From: Candidatus Atribacteria bacterium
Lineage (GTDB): Bacteria; Atribacterota; JS1; SB-45; 34-128
Direction of reading: 5' to 3'
NCBI GenBank assembly: GCA_003451675.1
Contig: DMCY01000015.1
Span: 13,999 to 77,998 of the forward strand
Length of the DNA: 64,000 bases
How positions within the stretch are numbered: position 1 is the stretch's first letter; the number at the start of each line of letters is the position of its first letter. This document shows, one piece after another, positions 25,084 to 34,041 of this stretch. The notes beneath the pieces were generated by a model. It did no database searches, was not told the origin of the DNA, and saw only the letters and a list, made by a program, of their open reading frames with translations. The position numbers and the translations under genes are program-made.

Positions 25084-28000
25084 ATGTATAACTTAAGAGC
25101 ACATGTTTTGCTTTGTTATGGAGGTGCCTGTATTTCTTCAAATGCGGGTAGCGTTAAAGAAGCAGTGGAAAGAGCAATAGCTAAAGCAGGGCTTCAAAAT
25201 GAAGTTGATGTTGTAACTACCGGATGTATGGGAACTTGTGAGCTGGGCCCACTCATGGTTATCTATCCAGATGGTGTTTTCTATCAAAAGGTTAAACCCG
25301 AAGATGCAGAAGAAATTGTTCAAGAACATCTATTAAAAGGGAGAGTAGTTAAACGTCTATTTTATAAAAAACCAAAGACTGAGGAAATGGTGGAGATGTT
25401 TAATGATATAGATTTCTTCAAGCTTCAGAAAAAGGTAGCTCTCCGAAACTGTGGAATTATTAATCCCTTGGAAATTGAAGAATATATAGCAGCTGATGGA
25501 TATATGGCTTTAGGAAAAGTGTTGACCGAAATGACCCCTCAACAAGTAATTGAAGAGATGAAAAAATCAGGTCTAAGAGGTCGAGGCGGAGCAGGATTTC
25601 CCACTGGTTTGAAATGGCAATTTACTGCTGCTGCAAAAGGTAGCAAGAAATATGTTTTATGTAATGCTGACGAAGGCGACCCCGGTGCCTTTATGGATAG
25701 AAGTATTTTAGAAGGAGATCCTCATAGCATAATAGAAGCTATGATGATCTGTGGTTATGCTATAGGTGCGAATCAGGGTTATATATATGTTAGGGCTGAA
25801 TATCCTTTAGCCGTGGAGAGGTTATTGATTGCTATTGAGCAAGCGAAAAAGAATGAACTTTTAGGAAAAAATATTTTAGGGACCGATTTTGATTTTGATA
25901 TAGAAATAAGAATAGGAGCAGGTGCTTTTGTCTGTGGCGAAGAAACCGCTCTAATGCGTTCTATAGAAGGGAAGAGAGGAGAACCTCGTCCAAAACCTCC
26001 TTATCCCACTCAAAAGGGACTCTTCGAATGTCCTACTGTACTGAATAATGTGGAAACTTTTGCTAATATACCTTATATAATTTTACGAGGGGCTGACGAT
26101 TTTGCTTCAATGGGGACCGAAAAGAGTCGAGGAACTAAAGTGTTTGCCTTGGCGGGCGATATAAATAATACCGGGCTTATTGAAATTCCTATCGGAATGC
26201 CTTTAGGAACAATTATCTATGATATTGGAGGAGGAATTCCTAATAATAAAAAATTAAAAGCGGTGCAGATTGGTGGTCCTTCAGGGGGTTGTATACCTGC
26301 TGACCACTTAAATGTAAAAGTTGATTATGAGTCATTACAAGAACTTGGTGCAATCATGGGTTCAGGCGGATTAATTGTAATGGATGAAGATACCTGTATG
26401 GTCGATTTAGCTCGTTATTTTATGGAATTTATTCAGGAAGAATCATGCGGAAACTGTACACCCTGTCGTCAAGGGACGCGGATTATGTTAAATATTTTGG
26501 AGCGAATCTGTCAGGGAAAAGGAAAAATGGAGGACCTGGATATTCTGGAAGAATTATCTGAGCAAATAAAGCGGACTTCTTTATGTGGTTTGGGGCAGAC
26601 CGCACCTAATCCGGTTATTGCAACTTTAAGATATTTTAGGGAAGAGTATATTGAACATATTCGTGATAAAAAATGTCGGGCAGGAGTATGTTCAGAATTA
26701 GTATATGCTCCTTGTTCCAATATATGTCCTGCCTCAGTAAATGTACCAGCTTATCTTGCCTACACTAAAGAGGGCAATTTTGCGCAAGCCTTAAAAACAC
26801 ATTTAAAGAATAATCCATTTCCTGCTGTTTGTGGACGGGTATGTCCTCATCAGTGTGAAGCCAAATGCAGAAGAAACGATCTCGATTCGGCCGTCAGCAT
26901 TCGTTCTGTAAAACGGTTTATGGCTGATTCAATAGATGATTATTTAAAATGTTTCCCTGAAAAACAAAATTCTAATGGAATTAAGGTAGCAGTCATTGGT
27001 TCAGGTCCATCCGGATTATCAAATGCTTACTTCTTAACCATGTTGGGATATGATGTTACTGTTTTTGAATCTGAGTCTAAGACGGGAGGGATGCTTACTT
27101 ATGCCATTCCTTCTTATAGACTACCAAAAGATATTGTGGAAAAAGAGATTCAAGCCTTATCTCAATATGGGGTAATGATAAAGACTAATGTCCAGGTTGG
27201 TAAAGACATAAGTATTGACGAACTTAGAAAACAAGGCTTTAAAGCCTTTTATATTGCCGCCGGAACAGGGGATTCCATTATGCCTGCAATTAAAGGTATA
27301 GATGGTAATAATAGAGTTATGAGTGGGTTGGATTTTTTGTACAAAATCAACAATAATGAAAAAATCTCTGTTGGCCAGGAGGTAGTAGTTATTGGGGGTG
27401 GGAATACCGCTATAGATGCAGCCAGGACTGCTAAGAGACTTGGTGCAGAGGTCACTATTGTATATCGTAGAACTAAAGAAGAAATGCCTGCTGAGTTAGA
27501 AGAGATTAATGAAGCGGAAAACGAAGGAATAAAAATACATCTTCTGCAAAATATCAAATCAGTTAAGTCAAACAGTAACGATAAATTAAAAGTTGAATTT
27601 GTGAATATGCGGCTTGGTGAATTTGATAAATCTGGTAGACGAAGACCTGTTGAGATAGAAGCTTCTTCTTTTACTAAAGAAGTTAGTCTTTTAATTTTAG
27701 CTATTGGCCAGAAGCCATCTCTGGGTAACTTATTTGACAAAGAGACAATCAAACTTAATAGAAATGGAACTATCTTTTGTAATTCTCATAAAGGAGAGAC
27801 GATGTCAGAAGATATCTTTGCTGGTGGTGATGTTGTGACTGGCCCTTCTACTGTGGTGGAGGCAATTGGTCAAGCACAGAGAGCAGCTGAGGCCATAGAT
27901 AAATATTTAACCGGTGGTCGAGAGGAATATCCCTGGAATATCATGGATCCAATCGAAGTGAAGTTTGACCCGGAAGAAGAACCGGTAGATTATGAGCGGG

Positions 28001-28137
28001 CAAAAAATATATTGGTTCCAGTAGAAAAAAGAGATTTTTATACGGAAGTTGAAAAGACCTGGAACAAGGCAACTGCTTGCAAAGAAGCAGACAGATGTCT
28101 ACGTTGTGAGTTTAAGAAAGAAGAGGAGGGAATATGA
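25084..28137 (+). CDS. NuoF-GltD/NfnB fusion flavoprotein (transhydrogenase-type)
   Basis: A 1017-residue multidomain protein. In order: thioredoxin-like [2Fe-2S] domain (C11, C16, C48, C52); NuoF core with the FMN/NADH motif RGRGGAGFPTG near 166-175; [4Fe-4S] site (C455, C458, C461, C501); linker cysteines C531, C536, C544, C548; a GltD-type iron-sulfur region (C583, C587, C591, C595); an FAD Rossmann domain (GSGPSGL, 639-645); and an NADPH-type Rossmann domain (GGGNTA, 771-776, then YRRT). It therefore has one NADH/FMN site and one NAD(P)H/FAD site. This layout resembles Sporomusa-type Nfn (Stn) transhydrogenases that couple NADH, NADPH and ferredoxin. The reaction is an inference from domains. 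Confidence 0.87.
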   Translation: MYNLRAHVLLCYGGACISSNAGSVKEAVERAIAKAGLQNEVDVVTTGCMGTCELGPLMVIYPDGVFYQKVKPEDAEEIVQEHLLKGRVVKRLFYKKPKTEEMVEMFNDIDFFKLQKKVALRNCGIINPLEIEEYIAADGYMALGKVLTEMTPQQVIEEMKKSGLRGRGGAGFPTGLKWQFTAAAKGSKKYVLCNADEGDPGAFMDRSILEGDPHSIIEAMMICGYAIGANQGYIYVRAEYPLAVERLLIAIEQAKKNELLGKNILGTDFDFDIEIRIGAGAFVCGEETALMRSIEGKRGEPRPKPPYPTQKGLFECPTVLNNVETFANIPYIILRGADDFASMGTEKSRGTKVFALAGDINNTGLIEIPIGMPLGTIIYDIGGGIPNNKKLKAVQIGGPSGGCIPADHLNVKVDYESLQELGAIMGSGGLIVMDEDTCMVDLARYFMEFIQEESCGNCTPCRQGTRIMLNILERICQGKGKMEDLDILEELSEQIKRTSLCGLGQTAPNPVIATLRYFREEYIEHIRDKKCRAGVCSELVYAPCSNICPASVNVPAYLAYTKEGNFAQALKTHLKNNPFPAVCGRVCPHQCEAKCRRNDLDSAVSIRSVKRFMADSIDDYLKCFPEKQNSNGIKVAVIGSGPSGLSNAYFLTMLGYDVTVFESESKTGGMLTYAIPSYRLPKDIVEKEIQALSQYGVMIKTNVQVGKDISIDELRKQGFKAFYIAAGTGDSIMPAIKGIDGNNRVMSGLDFLYKINNNEKISVGQEVVVIGGGNTAIDAARTAKRLGAEVTIVYRRTKEEMPAELEEINEAENEGIKIHLLQNIKSVKSNSNDKLKVEFVNMRLGEFDKSGRRRPVEIEASSFTKEVSLLILAIGQKPSLGNLFDKETIKLNRNGTIFCNSHKGETMSEDIFAGGDVVTGPSTVVEAIGQAQRAAEAIDKYLTGGREEYPWNIMDPIEVKFDPEEEPVDYERAKNILVPVEKRDFYTEVEKTWNKATACKEADRCLRCEFKKEEEGI

Positions 28138-28598
28138 CAGTAAAAGAGATTATTAACAAGTACGGAAATAAAAGAGAAAATTTGTTACAGATTTTGCATG
28201 ATATTCAAAATCAAAGCCCACAGAATTATATTAATGAAGAGGATATTAATTTGTTGAGTAAGGAAATGAAAATACCAGCATCTGATATTAAAGGGACTGC
28301 TTCTTTTTACACAATGTATAGTTTAGTACCTCGTGGCAAATATATAATTAGAGTTTGTGAAAGTCCTCCTTGCCATTTGTTAGGCGCACAAACTATTTTT
28401 CAGGCTATAGAAACTAAATTAGGGATTAAAGAAGGAGAGACAACCAAAGACGGACTTTTTACCTTAGAAGGAACCAGTTGTTTAGGAATTTGCGGAGTGG
28501 CTCCGGCTATAATGATTAATGAAGAAGCCTATGGTAATTTGGATGAAGAAAAGATTGGAAAAATATTGGACCAAATTCAAAAAAAGGAAAGGAGATAA
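28134..28598 (+). CDS. NuoE/HydC-like [2Fe-2S] subunit (second copy)
   Basis: A 154-residue NuoE-family protein with cluster ligands in RVCESPPCHLLGA and SCLGICGVAPA. The usual VCLGTAC sequence is changed to VCESPPC but the cysteine spacing is kept. It overlaps the NuoF-GltD gene by four bases and is followed two bases later by the second NuoF-type gene, so it probably belongs to the HydCBA-type hydrogenase. It is the most diverged of the three NuoE copies here. Confidence 0.88.
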   Translation: MTVKEIINKYGNKRENLLQILHDIQNQSPQNYINEEDINLLSKEMKIPASDIKGTASFYTMYSLVPRGKYIIRVCESPPCHLLGAQTIFQAIETKLGIKEGETTKDGLFTLEGTSCLGICGVAPAIMINEEAYGNLDEEKIGKILDQIQKKERR

Positions 28599-28600
28599 TT

Positions 28601-30244
28601 ATGCCAAAAAGAGGCATTGCCCAGATTTTTATTAGTATTGACGGAAAAACCGTACTTTCCGAAGCAAGAAAGATAAAAACTAAGTTGATTACTGAAATAG
28701 ATAATCAGAATCTTTCTGACCAAATTAAGGTGTTTGAAACAGGCAGTATTAGTTCTATTAATCAAGGTGTTATTGTGGGTGTCTATCCTACAGGGGAGAT
28801 GTATAGAAATATGACCGAGCAGGATATTGAAGAATTTATAGAAGAAAGATTTATTAAAGGTAGACCTTACAAAAAACTGCTTATTTCAGAAAAACTACAA
28901 TCAGAGATGGATTTAGTTGATATTGATCTCAGAGAAACACAATATTTTGGTAGGATTGTGCTGAGTAATTGTGGAAGAATTAATCCTGAAGATATTGAAG
29001 AATATATTGGAGTAAATGGTTATGAAGCATTAGGAATAGCTCTAAAAGAAAAAACACCAGAAGAAGTTATTAAAATAGTAAAGGATTCCGGGCTTCAAGG
29101 TAGAGGAGGGGCAGGATTTCCCACCGGTCTAAAATGGTCTTTTGCTGCCCAGGAAAAAGAAAGTCCAAAATATGTTATTTGCAATGCGGACGAAGGAGAA
29201 CCAGGTACTTTTAAAGATCGATTAATTATGGAAGGTGACCCTCATAAGATTTTAGAAGGAATGGCCATTTGCGCATATGCTATAGGAGCTAATATCGGAT
29301 ATATTTATATTCGTGGAGAATACCAGCTTTCTATTCAAAGATTACAAAAAGCTATAAAAGATGCTGAAAAATTAGGTTTTTTAGGTCAAAATATATTTGA
29401 TACAGATTTTGATTTCGAGGTGAAGATAAAAATTGGAGCAGGTTCTTATATCTGTGGAGAAGAAACTGCTCTTCTAAATTCAATGGAAGGCTTTCGAGGA
29501 GAACCAAGACTTAAACCACCTTTCCCGGCTAAATTGGGATTTTTATCCAAACCCACTAATGTAAATAATGTAGAGACCCTTGCCAATATTGCACCTATTA
29601 TTTTGAATGGTGCCGAATGGTTCAAAAAATTTGGAACTGAAAGTTCACCTGGTACTAAAGTCTATACTATATTAGGACATGTAAAACGCCCTGGCCTAAT
29701 AGAAGTACCCATGGGGTTTACCTTAAGAGAGATTATTTATAATTATGCAGGAGGCATGTCTTCTGGAGAATTTAAAATGGCTCAAATAGGAGGTACTGCT
29801 GGTGATATTCTTTCTATAGAACTTTTAGATGTATCACTTGATTACCTATCTCTTCAAATGGAAGGACATAATCTGGGTTCTGGGGCAATATTAGTTATGA
29901 ATGAAAAAGTTTCAGTGGTGGATTTTTTAAAGTGTTGTATGAAATTTTTTATCCATGAATCATGTGGGCGATGTTCTGTGTGTAGAATTGGGGCTAAGCA
30001 GCTATACGAATCTTTCAGCCGCTTAGAAAAGAAAGAAGCATATTTTGATGAACTTAAAAATATAGAGGAATTGGCTGAAGGTCTAAAATTGACCGCTTTT
30101 TGTCCTCTTGGTCAATCAATAGCTTCCCCCGTTCTCTCTGCTCTGAAGTATTTTAGGGCAGAATTAGAGGAGGGAATTGATCCTAAAAAGGTTCATGAGC
30201 CTGTTACTAGAGAAACGAACGATAAAATGCTAAATTTTTCTTGA
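28601..30244 (+). CDS. HydB/NuoF-like flavoprotein lacking N-terminal [2Fe-2S] ligands and C-terminal ferredoxin domain
   Basis: A 547-residue NuoF-family subunit. The FMN/NADH core is intact (QGRGGAGFPTGLKW, then CNADEGEPGTFKDR), as is the [4Fe-4S] motif ESCGRCSVCR with a fourth cysteine in AFCPLGQ. The N-terminal thioredoxin-like domain is kept in length, but its four ligands are gone: QIFISIDGKTVLSEAR and ETGSISSINQG replace the cysteine-bearing loops seen at 25084. The C-terminal two-cluster domain present at 34042 is absent. It should oxidise or reduce NAD(H) beside HydA, with fewer clusters than a classical bifurcating HydB. Confidence 0.87.
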   Translation: MPKRGIAQIFISIDGKTVLSEARKIKTKLITEIDNQNLSDQIKVFETGSISSINQGVIVGVYPTGEMYRNMTEQDIEEFIEERFIKGRPYKKLLISEKLQSEMDLVDIDLRETQYFGRIVLSNCGRINPEDIEEYIGVNGYEALGIALKEKTPEEVIKIVKDSGLQGRGGAGFPTGLKWSFAAQEKESPKYVICNADEGEPGTFKDRLIMEGDPHKILEGMAICAYAIGANIGYIYIRGEYQLSIQRLQKAIKDAEKLGFLGQNIFDTDFDFEVKIKIGAGSYICGEETALLNSMEGFRGEPRLKPPFPAKLGFLSKPTNVNNVETLANIAPIILNGAEWFKKFGTESSPGTKVYTILGHVKRPGLIEVPMGFTLREIIYNYAGGMSSGEFKMAQIGGTAGDILSIELLDVSLDYLSLQMEGHNLGSGAILVMNEKVSVVDFLKCCMKFFIHESCGRCSVCRIGAKQLYESFSRLEKKEAYFDELKNIEELAEGLKLTAFCPLGQSIASPVLSALKYFRAELEEGIDPKKVHEPVTRETNDKMLNFS

Positions 30245-30374
30245 AATTAATAGTTATAATTACATAGAAAAAATTTAAATTGCATAATGAGATTTATATA
30301 GTTAGCAAATATATGGGAAGGCAATAAGTGTAATCATTTTTAAGGAAAAACATTATAAAAAGGAGAAGAAATTA

Positions 30375-32156
30375 ATGGCAAATATTACTATAAATAATAT
30401 AAAAGTTGAAGTGCCAGAAGGTACAACTATTTTAAATGCTGCTAAAAAGATTGGAATAAAGATACCTACTCTGTGTTATCTTGAAAATGTTCAAGAACCA
30501 GGATCATGCAGAATGTGTGTTGTGGAGGTTGAAGGGGCCAGAACACTTCAGCCCTCTTGTGTAACACAGGTTTCAGAAGGTATGAAAATCCATACTAATA
30601 CTAAAAAAATACGCGATGCTAGAAAGATTATATTGGAGTTACTTTTAAGTGATCATCCCTCGGAATGTAATACTTGTGATCGTAATCAGGATTGTGAACT
30701 GCAAAAATTAGCAGATGAGTATGGTATTAAAGAAGTTAGATTTCAGTCCGTGAAGGAAAGGTTGCCTTTAGATGAAAGTACCCCCGGGATCGTAAGGGAC
30801 CCAAACAAGTGTATCTTGTGCAGGAGATGTGTCACCGTATGTCAAGAAGTACAAGGGGTGGGAACATTAGCCCCCAGAGCCCGTGGTTTTGATACGATTA
30901 TTGCTCCAGGACAAGGAGATTTATTAAACGATGCCATATGTGTACAATGCGGACAATGCGCTGCTGTTTGCCCGGTAGGTGCAATCAGTGAAAAAGATGA
31001 TATTGATAAAGTATGGGAAGCAATCGATAATCCAGATAAGTTTGTAATTGTTCAGACTGCTCCCGCTATAAGAGCTGCCTTAGGCGAATGCTTTGATTTA
31101 GAACCAGGTACTTTGGTTAAGGGGCGAATGACTACTGCTCTTAGAATGCTGGGTTTTGATAAAGTATTCGATACCAATTTTGCTGCTGATTTAACTATTA
31201 TGGAGGAAGGAACAGAGCTTCTAACCAGACTGAAAAAAATATTAGTGGATAAAGACAAAAATGTGGCTTTACCCATGTTTACTTCTTGTTCTCCCGGATG
31301 GGTAAGTTATATGGAACACTTTTATCCTGAATTTATTTCCAATATATCTACCTGCAAATCTCCTCAACAAATGTTTGGGGCAGTTGCTAAAACTTATTTT
31401 GCTGAAAAAGTCGGAAAGAAAAAAGAAGATATTGTTGTCGTATCTATTATGCCCTGTACCGCGAAAAAATTTGAATGCAACCGAGAAGAAATGACAGATA
31501 GTGGAGTAAAAGATGTAGATTATGTATTAACTACCAGAGAATTAGGGAAAATGATTAAACAAGCAGGAATAGATTTTGTCAATCTTCCTGATGCAGAGAT
31601 GGATGCCCCTCTGGGTATATCCACGGGTGCTGCCGATATATTTGCTAACACCGGAGGAGTTATGGAAGCAGCCCTTAGAACTGCCTATGAGATTGTAACG
31701 GGAAGGGATATTCCATTTGATCAATTACACGTTACCCCCATTCAGGGGCTTAAAGGAGTAAAAGAAGCATCACTGACAATAGAAGGTACAAAAGAAGAAT
31801 GGAAATTTTTGGAAGGTGTTACTCTAAATGTTGCAGTTGCCCATGGTCTGGGGAATGCTAAAAAGATAATAGAAGAAATTAAATCTGGCAAGAAACAGTA
31901 TCATTTTATAGAAATTATGACTTGCCCCGGTGGCTGTATTGGCGGAGGTGGACAACCAAGAATGACTACTGATGAAATAAGAAAAGCCAGAATTCAGGCC
32001 ATATATAAAGAGGATGAAGGTAGAAAATATAGGAAGTCTCATGACAATCCTGCATTAAAGGTTCTCTATGAGGAATTTCTTGGAAAACCTCTGGGAGAGA
32101 AATCTCATCATCTACTCCATACCAAATATTTTAATAAAAAAGATGAAAATGTTTAA
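30375..32156 (+). CDS. hydA: [FeFe] hydrogenase catalytic subunit HydA
   Basis: A 593-residue multi-cluster [FeFe] hydrogenase. The N-terminal [2Fe-2S] uses C34, C45, C48, C62. A His-ligated [4Fe-4S] uses H94, C98, C101, C107. Two ferredoxin clusters use C146, C149, C152, C156 and C189, C192, C195, C199. H-cluster motifs are FTSCSPGW (C305), MPCTAKKFE (C361) and the C517/C521 motif (MTCPGGCIGGGGQP). A small-subunit-like tail follows. This is the layout of NADH/ferredoxin-linked trimeric enzymes. A 130-bp gap with an AAAAGGAGAAG ribosome site separates it from the NuoF-like gene. Motif L1 reads TSCSP rather than TSCCP. Confidence 0.94.
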   Translation: MANITINNIKVEVPEGTTILNAAKKIGIKIPTLCYLENVQEPGSCRMCVVEVEGARTLQPSCVTQVSEGMKIHTNTKKIRDARKIILELLLSDHPSECNTCDRNQDCELQKLADEYGIKEVRFQSVKERLPLDESTPGIVRDPNKCILCRRCVTVCQEVQGVGTLAPRARGFDTIIAPGQGDLLNDAICVQCGQCAAVCPVGAISEKDDIDKVWEAIDNPDKFVIVQTAPAIRAALGECFDLEPGTLVKGRMTTALRMLGFDKVFDTNFAADLTIMEEGTELLTRLKKILVDKDKNVALPMFTSCSPGWVSYMEHFYPEFISNISTCKSPQQMFGAVAKTYFAEKVGKKKEDIVVVSIMPCTAKKFECNREEMTDSGVKDVDYVLTTRELGKMIKQAGIDFVNLPDAEMDAPLGISTGAADIFANTGGVMEAALRTAYEIVTGRDIPFDQLHVTPIQGLKGVKEASLTIEGTKEEWKFLEGVTLNVAVAHGLGNAKKIIEEIKSGKKQYHFIEIMTCPGGCIGGGGQPRMTTDEIRKARIQAIYKEDEGRKYRKSHDNPALKVLYEEFLGKPLGEKSHHLLHTKYFNKKDENV

Positions 32157-32403
32157 GTTATTTGTTACCATAAAACAAAAAAGAAGATGAAATAAATAAA
32201 AAGCAGTGATCTTTTAAAATAGATAACAAAAGAATAATTAATCATTGACTACCTGCGAGAGAGGAAGAACTCTTCTAATCTTAAGGGGAAATCGTAAATT
32301 TCCGAGATAATTAAAGGGGTTTGATTTCTTAACTTAAGGTTATATAATCAGACCTCTTTTTATTTATTTTTATTTTTTAAAAATCAGAAAGGGGAGGAGG
32401 AAA
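32157..32403 (+). promoter_or_regulatory. Structured intergenic leader between hydA and the TM1266-like gene
   Basis: A 247-bp region with several potential RNA stems: GAAG/CTTC near 32261-32274, a six-pair GGAAAT/ATTTCC hairpin near 32286-32303, and the terminator-like hairpin listed separately. It may be only the hydA transcript end, or a cis-acting leader (attenuator or riboswitch-like) for the regulator and ECF genes downstream. I cannot match it to a known riboswitch class by eye. Confidence 0.4.
32315..32360 (+). terminator. Rho-independent terminator-like hairpin
   Basis: The arm AGGGGTTTGATT (32315-32326) pairs with AATCAGACCTCT (32346-32357), allowing G-U pairs, across a 19-base loop. 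It is followed at once by a T-rich run (TTTTTATTTATTTTTATTTTTT). It probably ends the hydA transcript, or attenuates transcription into the gene at 32404. Confidence 0.65.
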
Positions 32404-32652
32404 ATGTCTAAGCGGATCGGAACAGTTACTATTATTATTACTGATAGGGCTAACCAATCTTCTAAGGTTAATGAGATTTTAAGTAAACATGCAGATATCA
32501 TTATTGGCCGAATGGGCTTGCCCTATTTTCCTAAAGAGGTTAGCATCATCTGTCTGATTGTAAATGGCTCAACTGACCAATTAGGGTCTTTAACCGGTAA
32601 GCTGGGTTCTATTAAAGGAGTTCAGGTTAAATCGGTTATGGCAAAAGTATAG
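32404..32652 (+). CDS. TM1266-type [FeFe] hydrogenase system regulator (ACT-like)
   Basis: An 82-residue small protein with an ACT-like fold pattern (RIGTVTIIITDR, IIIGRMGLPYF, VSIICLIVNGSTDQLGSLTGKLG, VKSVMAKV). It matches the family annotated as putative iron-only hydrogenase system regulator, which commonly sits beside hydrogenase or maturase genes. The ligand and target are not known. A very strong ribosome site, AAAGGGGAGGAGG, precedes ATG 32404. It lies directly behind a terminator-like hairpin. Confidence 0.8.
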   Translation: MSKRIGTVTIIITDRANQSSKVNEILSKHADIIIGRMGLPYFPKEVSIICLIVNGSTDQLGSLTGKLGSIKGVQVKSVMAKV

Positions 32653-32759
32653 TTATGCAGTAATTGTTAAATTTTTAAAATTAAATTATAAAAAATATAA
32701 AATAGACAAAGAAAGAGATAATTATTTTTGAAATATTTATAAAAAAGGAGAATGATTAT

Positions 32760-33272
32760 ATGGAGAACAATAAAATTAGATTTATTACCCGGACTGGAAT
32801 ATTATTAGCGGTAGCTTTAGTTGTTCAGATGGGTGGCTTCCCTCAACCGATAACCGGTCCACTAATTAATACAATACTTTATTTAGCTGCCTTATTGGTG
32901 GGAAGTTGGAGTGGAATCATTATCGGTATTTGTACGCCGGTTATTGCTTTTATGAGGGGTATTTTACCACCACCTTTGGGCCCAATGATTCCTTTTATTG
33001 CTCTGGGCAACGGTGTTTTAGTGGTTGTTTTTAGTCTATTAAAAGGAAAAAATAAAATTTTAGGAATTATTATTGCTTCCTTGGTTAAGTATTTAATTTT
33101 ATTTACAGCAGTAAGTTATATTGTAGATGTACCAGATAAGATAGCTAAAGTTATGAGTTTACCTCAATTATTTACTGCTCTATCAGGTGGAGTAATTGCT
33201 ATATTGGCGTATAAAGCTTTATGGGTTATTGGTATAGATAGAACAAAAGAAATCCCGAAAGATAAAAAATAA
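32760..33272 (+). CDS. ECF transporter S component
   Basis: A 170-residue membrane protein with about five to six helices, of the energy-coupling factor substrate-binding type (RTGILLAVALVVQMGGFPQPITGPLINTILYLAA; then RGILPPPLGPMIPFIALGN). The substrate is unknown. ECF S components take up vitamins or metal ions, and a cofactor useful to the nearby hydrogenase or formate dehydrogenase is possible (inference). No ATPase or T component is encoded in the window. AAGGAG lies just upstream of ATG 32760. Confidence 0.75.
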   Translation: MENNKIRFITRTGILLAVALVVQMGGFPQPITGPLINTILYLAALLVGSWSGIIIGICTPVIAFMRGILPPPLGPMIPFIALGNGVLVVVFSLLKGKNKILGIIIASLVKYLILFTAVSYIVDVPDKIAKVMSLPQLFTALSGGVIAILAYKALWVIGIDRTKEIPKDKK

Positions 33273-33514
33273 TAATATTCACAAAATATTTAACGAGCAT
33301 AAAGTTTAAATTTTGCGGAAATTAATTTTTTATAAGACTATATTGGATAATATCTCATTATAGGATATAATTAATTAATATTTAAGATATTTATAGCCAA
33401 TATTAAAGAGTACTTCATGTTAAGCAGAGTATGTTCAGATTTTATCCATTAATAAATTTTTAGTAATAATAAGATAGAGATTTATAACTTTTTATTAGTA
33501 GGTGGAGAAAAGAG

Positions 33515-34009
33515 ATGGAACGACAGATAGATAATTTGTTAGAAGAATTTACGCTCGAGCAGATAGATGAATTAAATAAAATTATTGAAAAATACAAAGC
33601 GGAGCCGGGAGGTTTGATACCTTTATTGGAGGAAGCTCAAGCTTTACTCGGATATCTGCCCATTACTATTCAGAAACAAATATCTAATAAAACAAATATC
33701 CCTTTAAGCAGAATTTATGGAGTTGTAACCTTTTATTCATTCTTTACTATGACTCCACGGGGGAAACATACGGTGAAAGTGTGTTTAGGTACAGCTTGTT
33801 ATGTTAGAGGGGGCAAGAAAAACGCAGAAATAATCGAGAAGGAATTTGGAGTAAAACCCGGAGAGACTACTACCGATAGAAGGTTTACTTATGAAACAGT
33901 AAGATGTCTTGGAGCTTGTGGATTAGCCCCGGTAATAGTAGTTGATGGAGAAGTTTATGGAAGAGTTAAGCCTTCAAAGGTAAAAGAGATATTAGAACAA
34001 TATAAATAA
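33515..34009 (+). CDS. NuoE-like [2Fe-2S] subunit of formate dehydrogenase (third copy)
   Basis: A 164-residue NuoE-family protein, closest in sequence to the copy at 24572. Ligands lie in VCLGTACYVRGG and RCLGACGLAPV, with IYGVVTFYSFFTMTPRGKH between. It starts a three-gene set (NuoE, NuoF, FdhA) with gaps of 32 and 54 bp, so it probably belongs to an NAD-linked formate dehydrogenase. GTGGAG lies eight bases before ATG 33515. No promoter could be assigned in the 242-bp upstream gap. Confidence 0.9.
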   Translation: MERQIDNLLEEFTLEQIDELNKIIEKYKAEPGGLIPLLEEAQALLGYLPITIQKQISNKTNIPLSRIYGVVTFYSFFTMTPRGKHTVKVCLGTACYVRGGKKNAEIIEKEFGVKPGETTTDRRFTYETVRCLGACGLAPVIVVDGEVYGRVKPSKVKEILEQYK

Positions 34010-34041
34010 CGGTTAAGGTTAAGGCAGGAAAGGGGAAGACT

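Noticed and set aside
27249..27752. 167-residue open frame on the minus strand
   Set aside because: It is antisense to the NAD(P)-binding part of the NuoF-GltD fusion, which has clear motifs in the + frame.
33275..33295. Rex half-site (TTCACAAAATATTTAACG) after the ECF gene
   Set aside because: There is no matching second half and no promoter hexamers in register.
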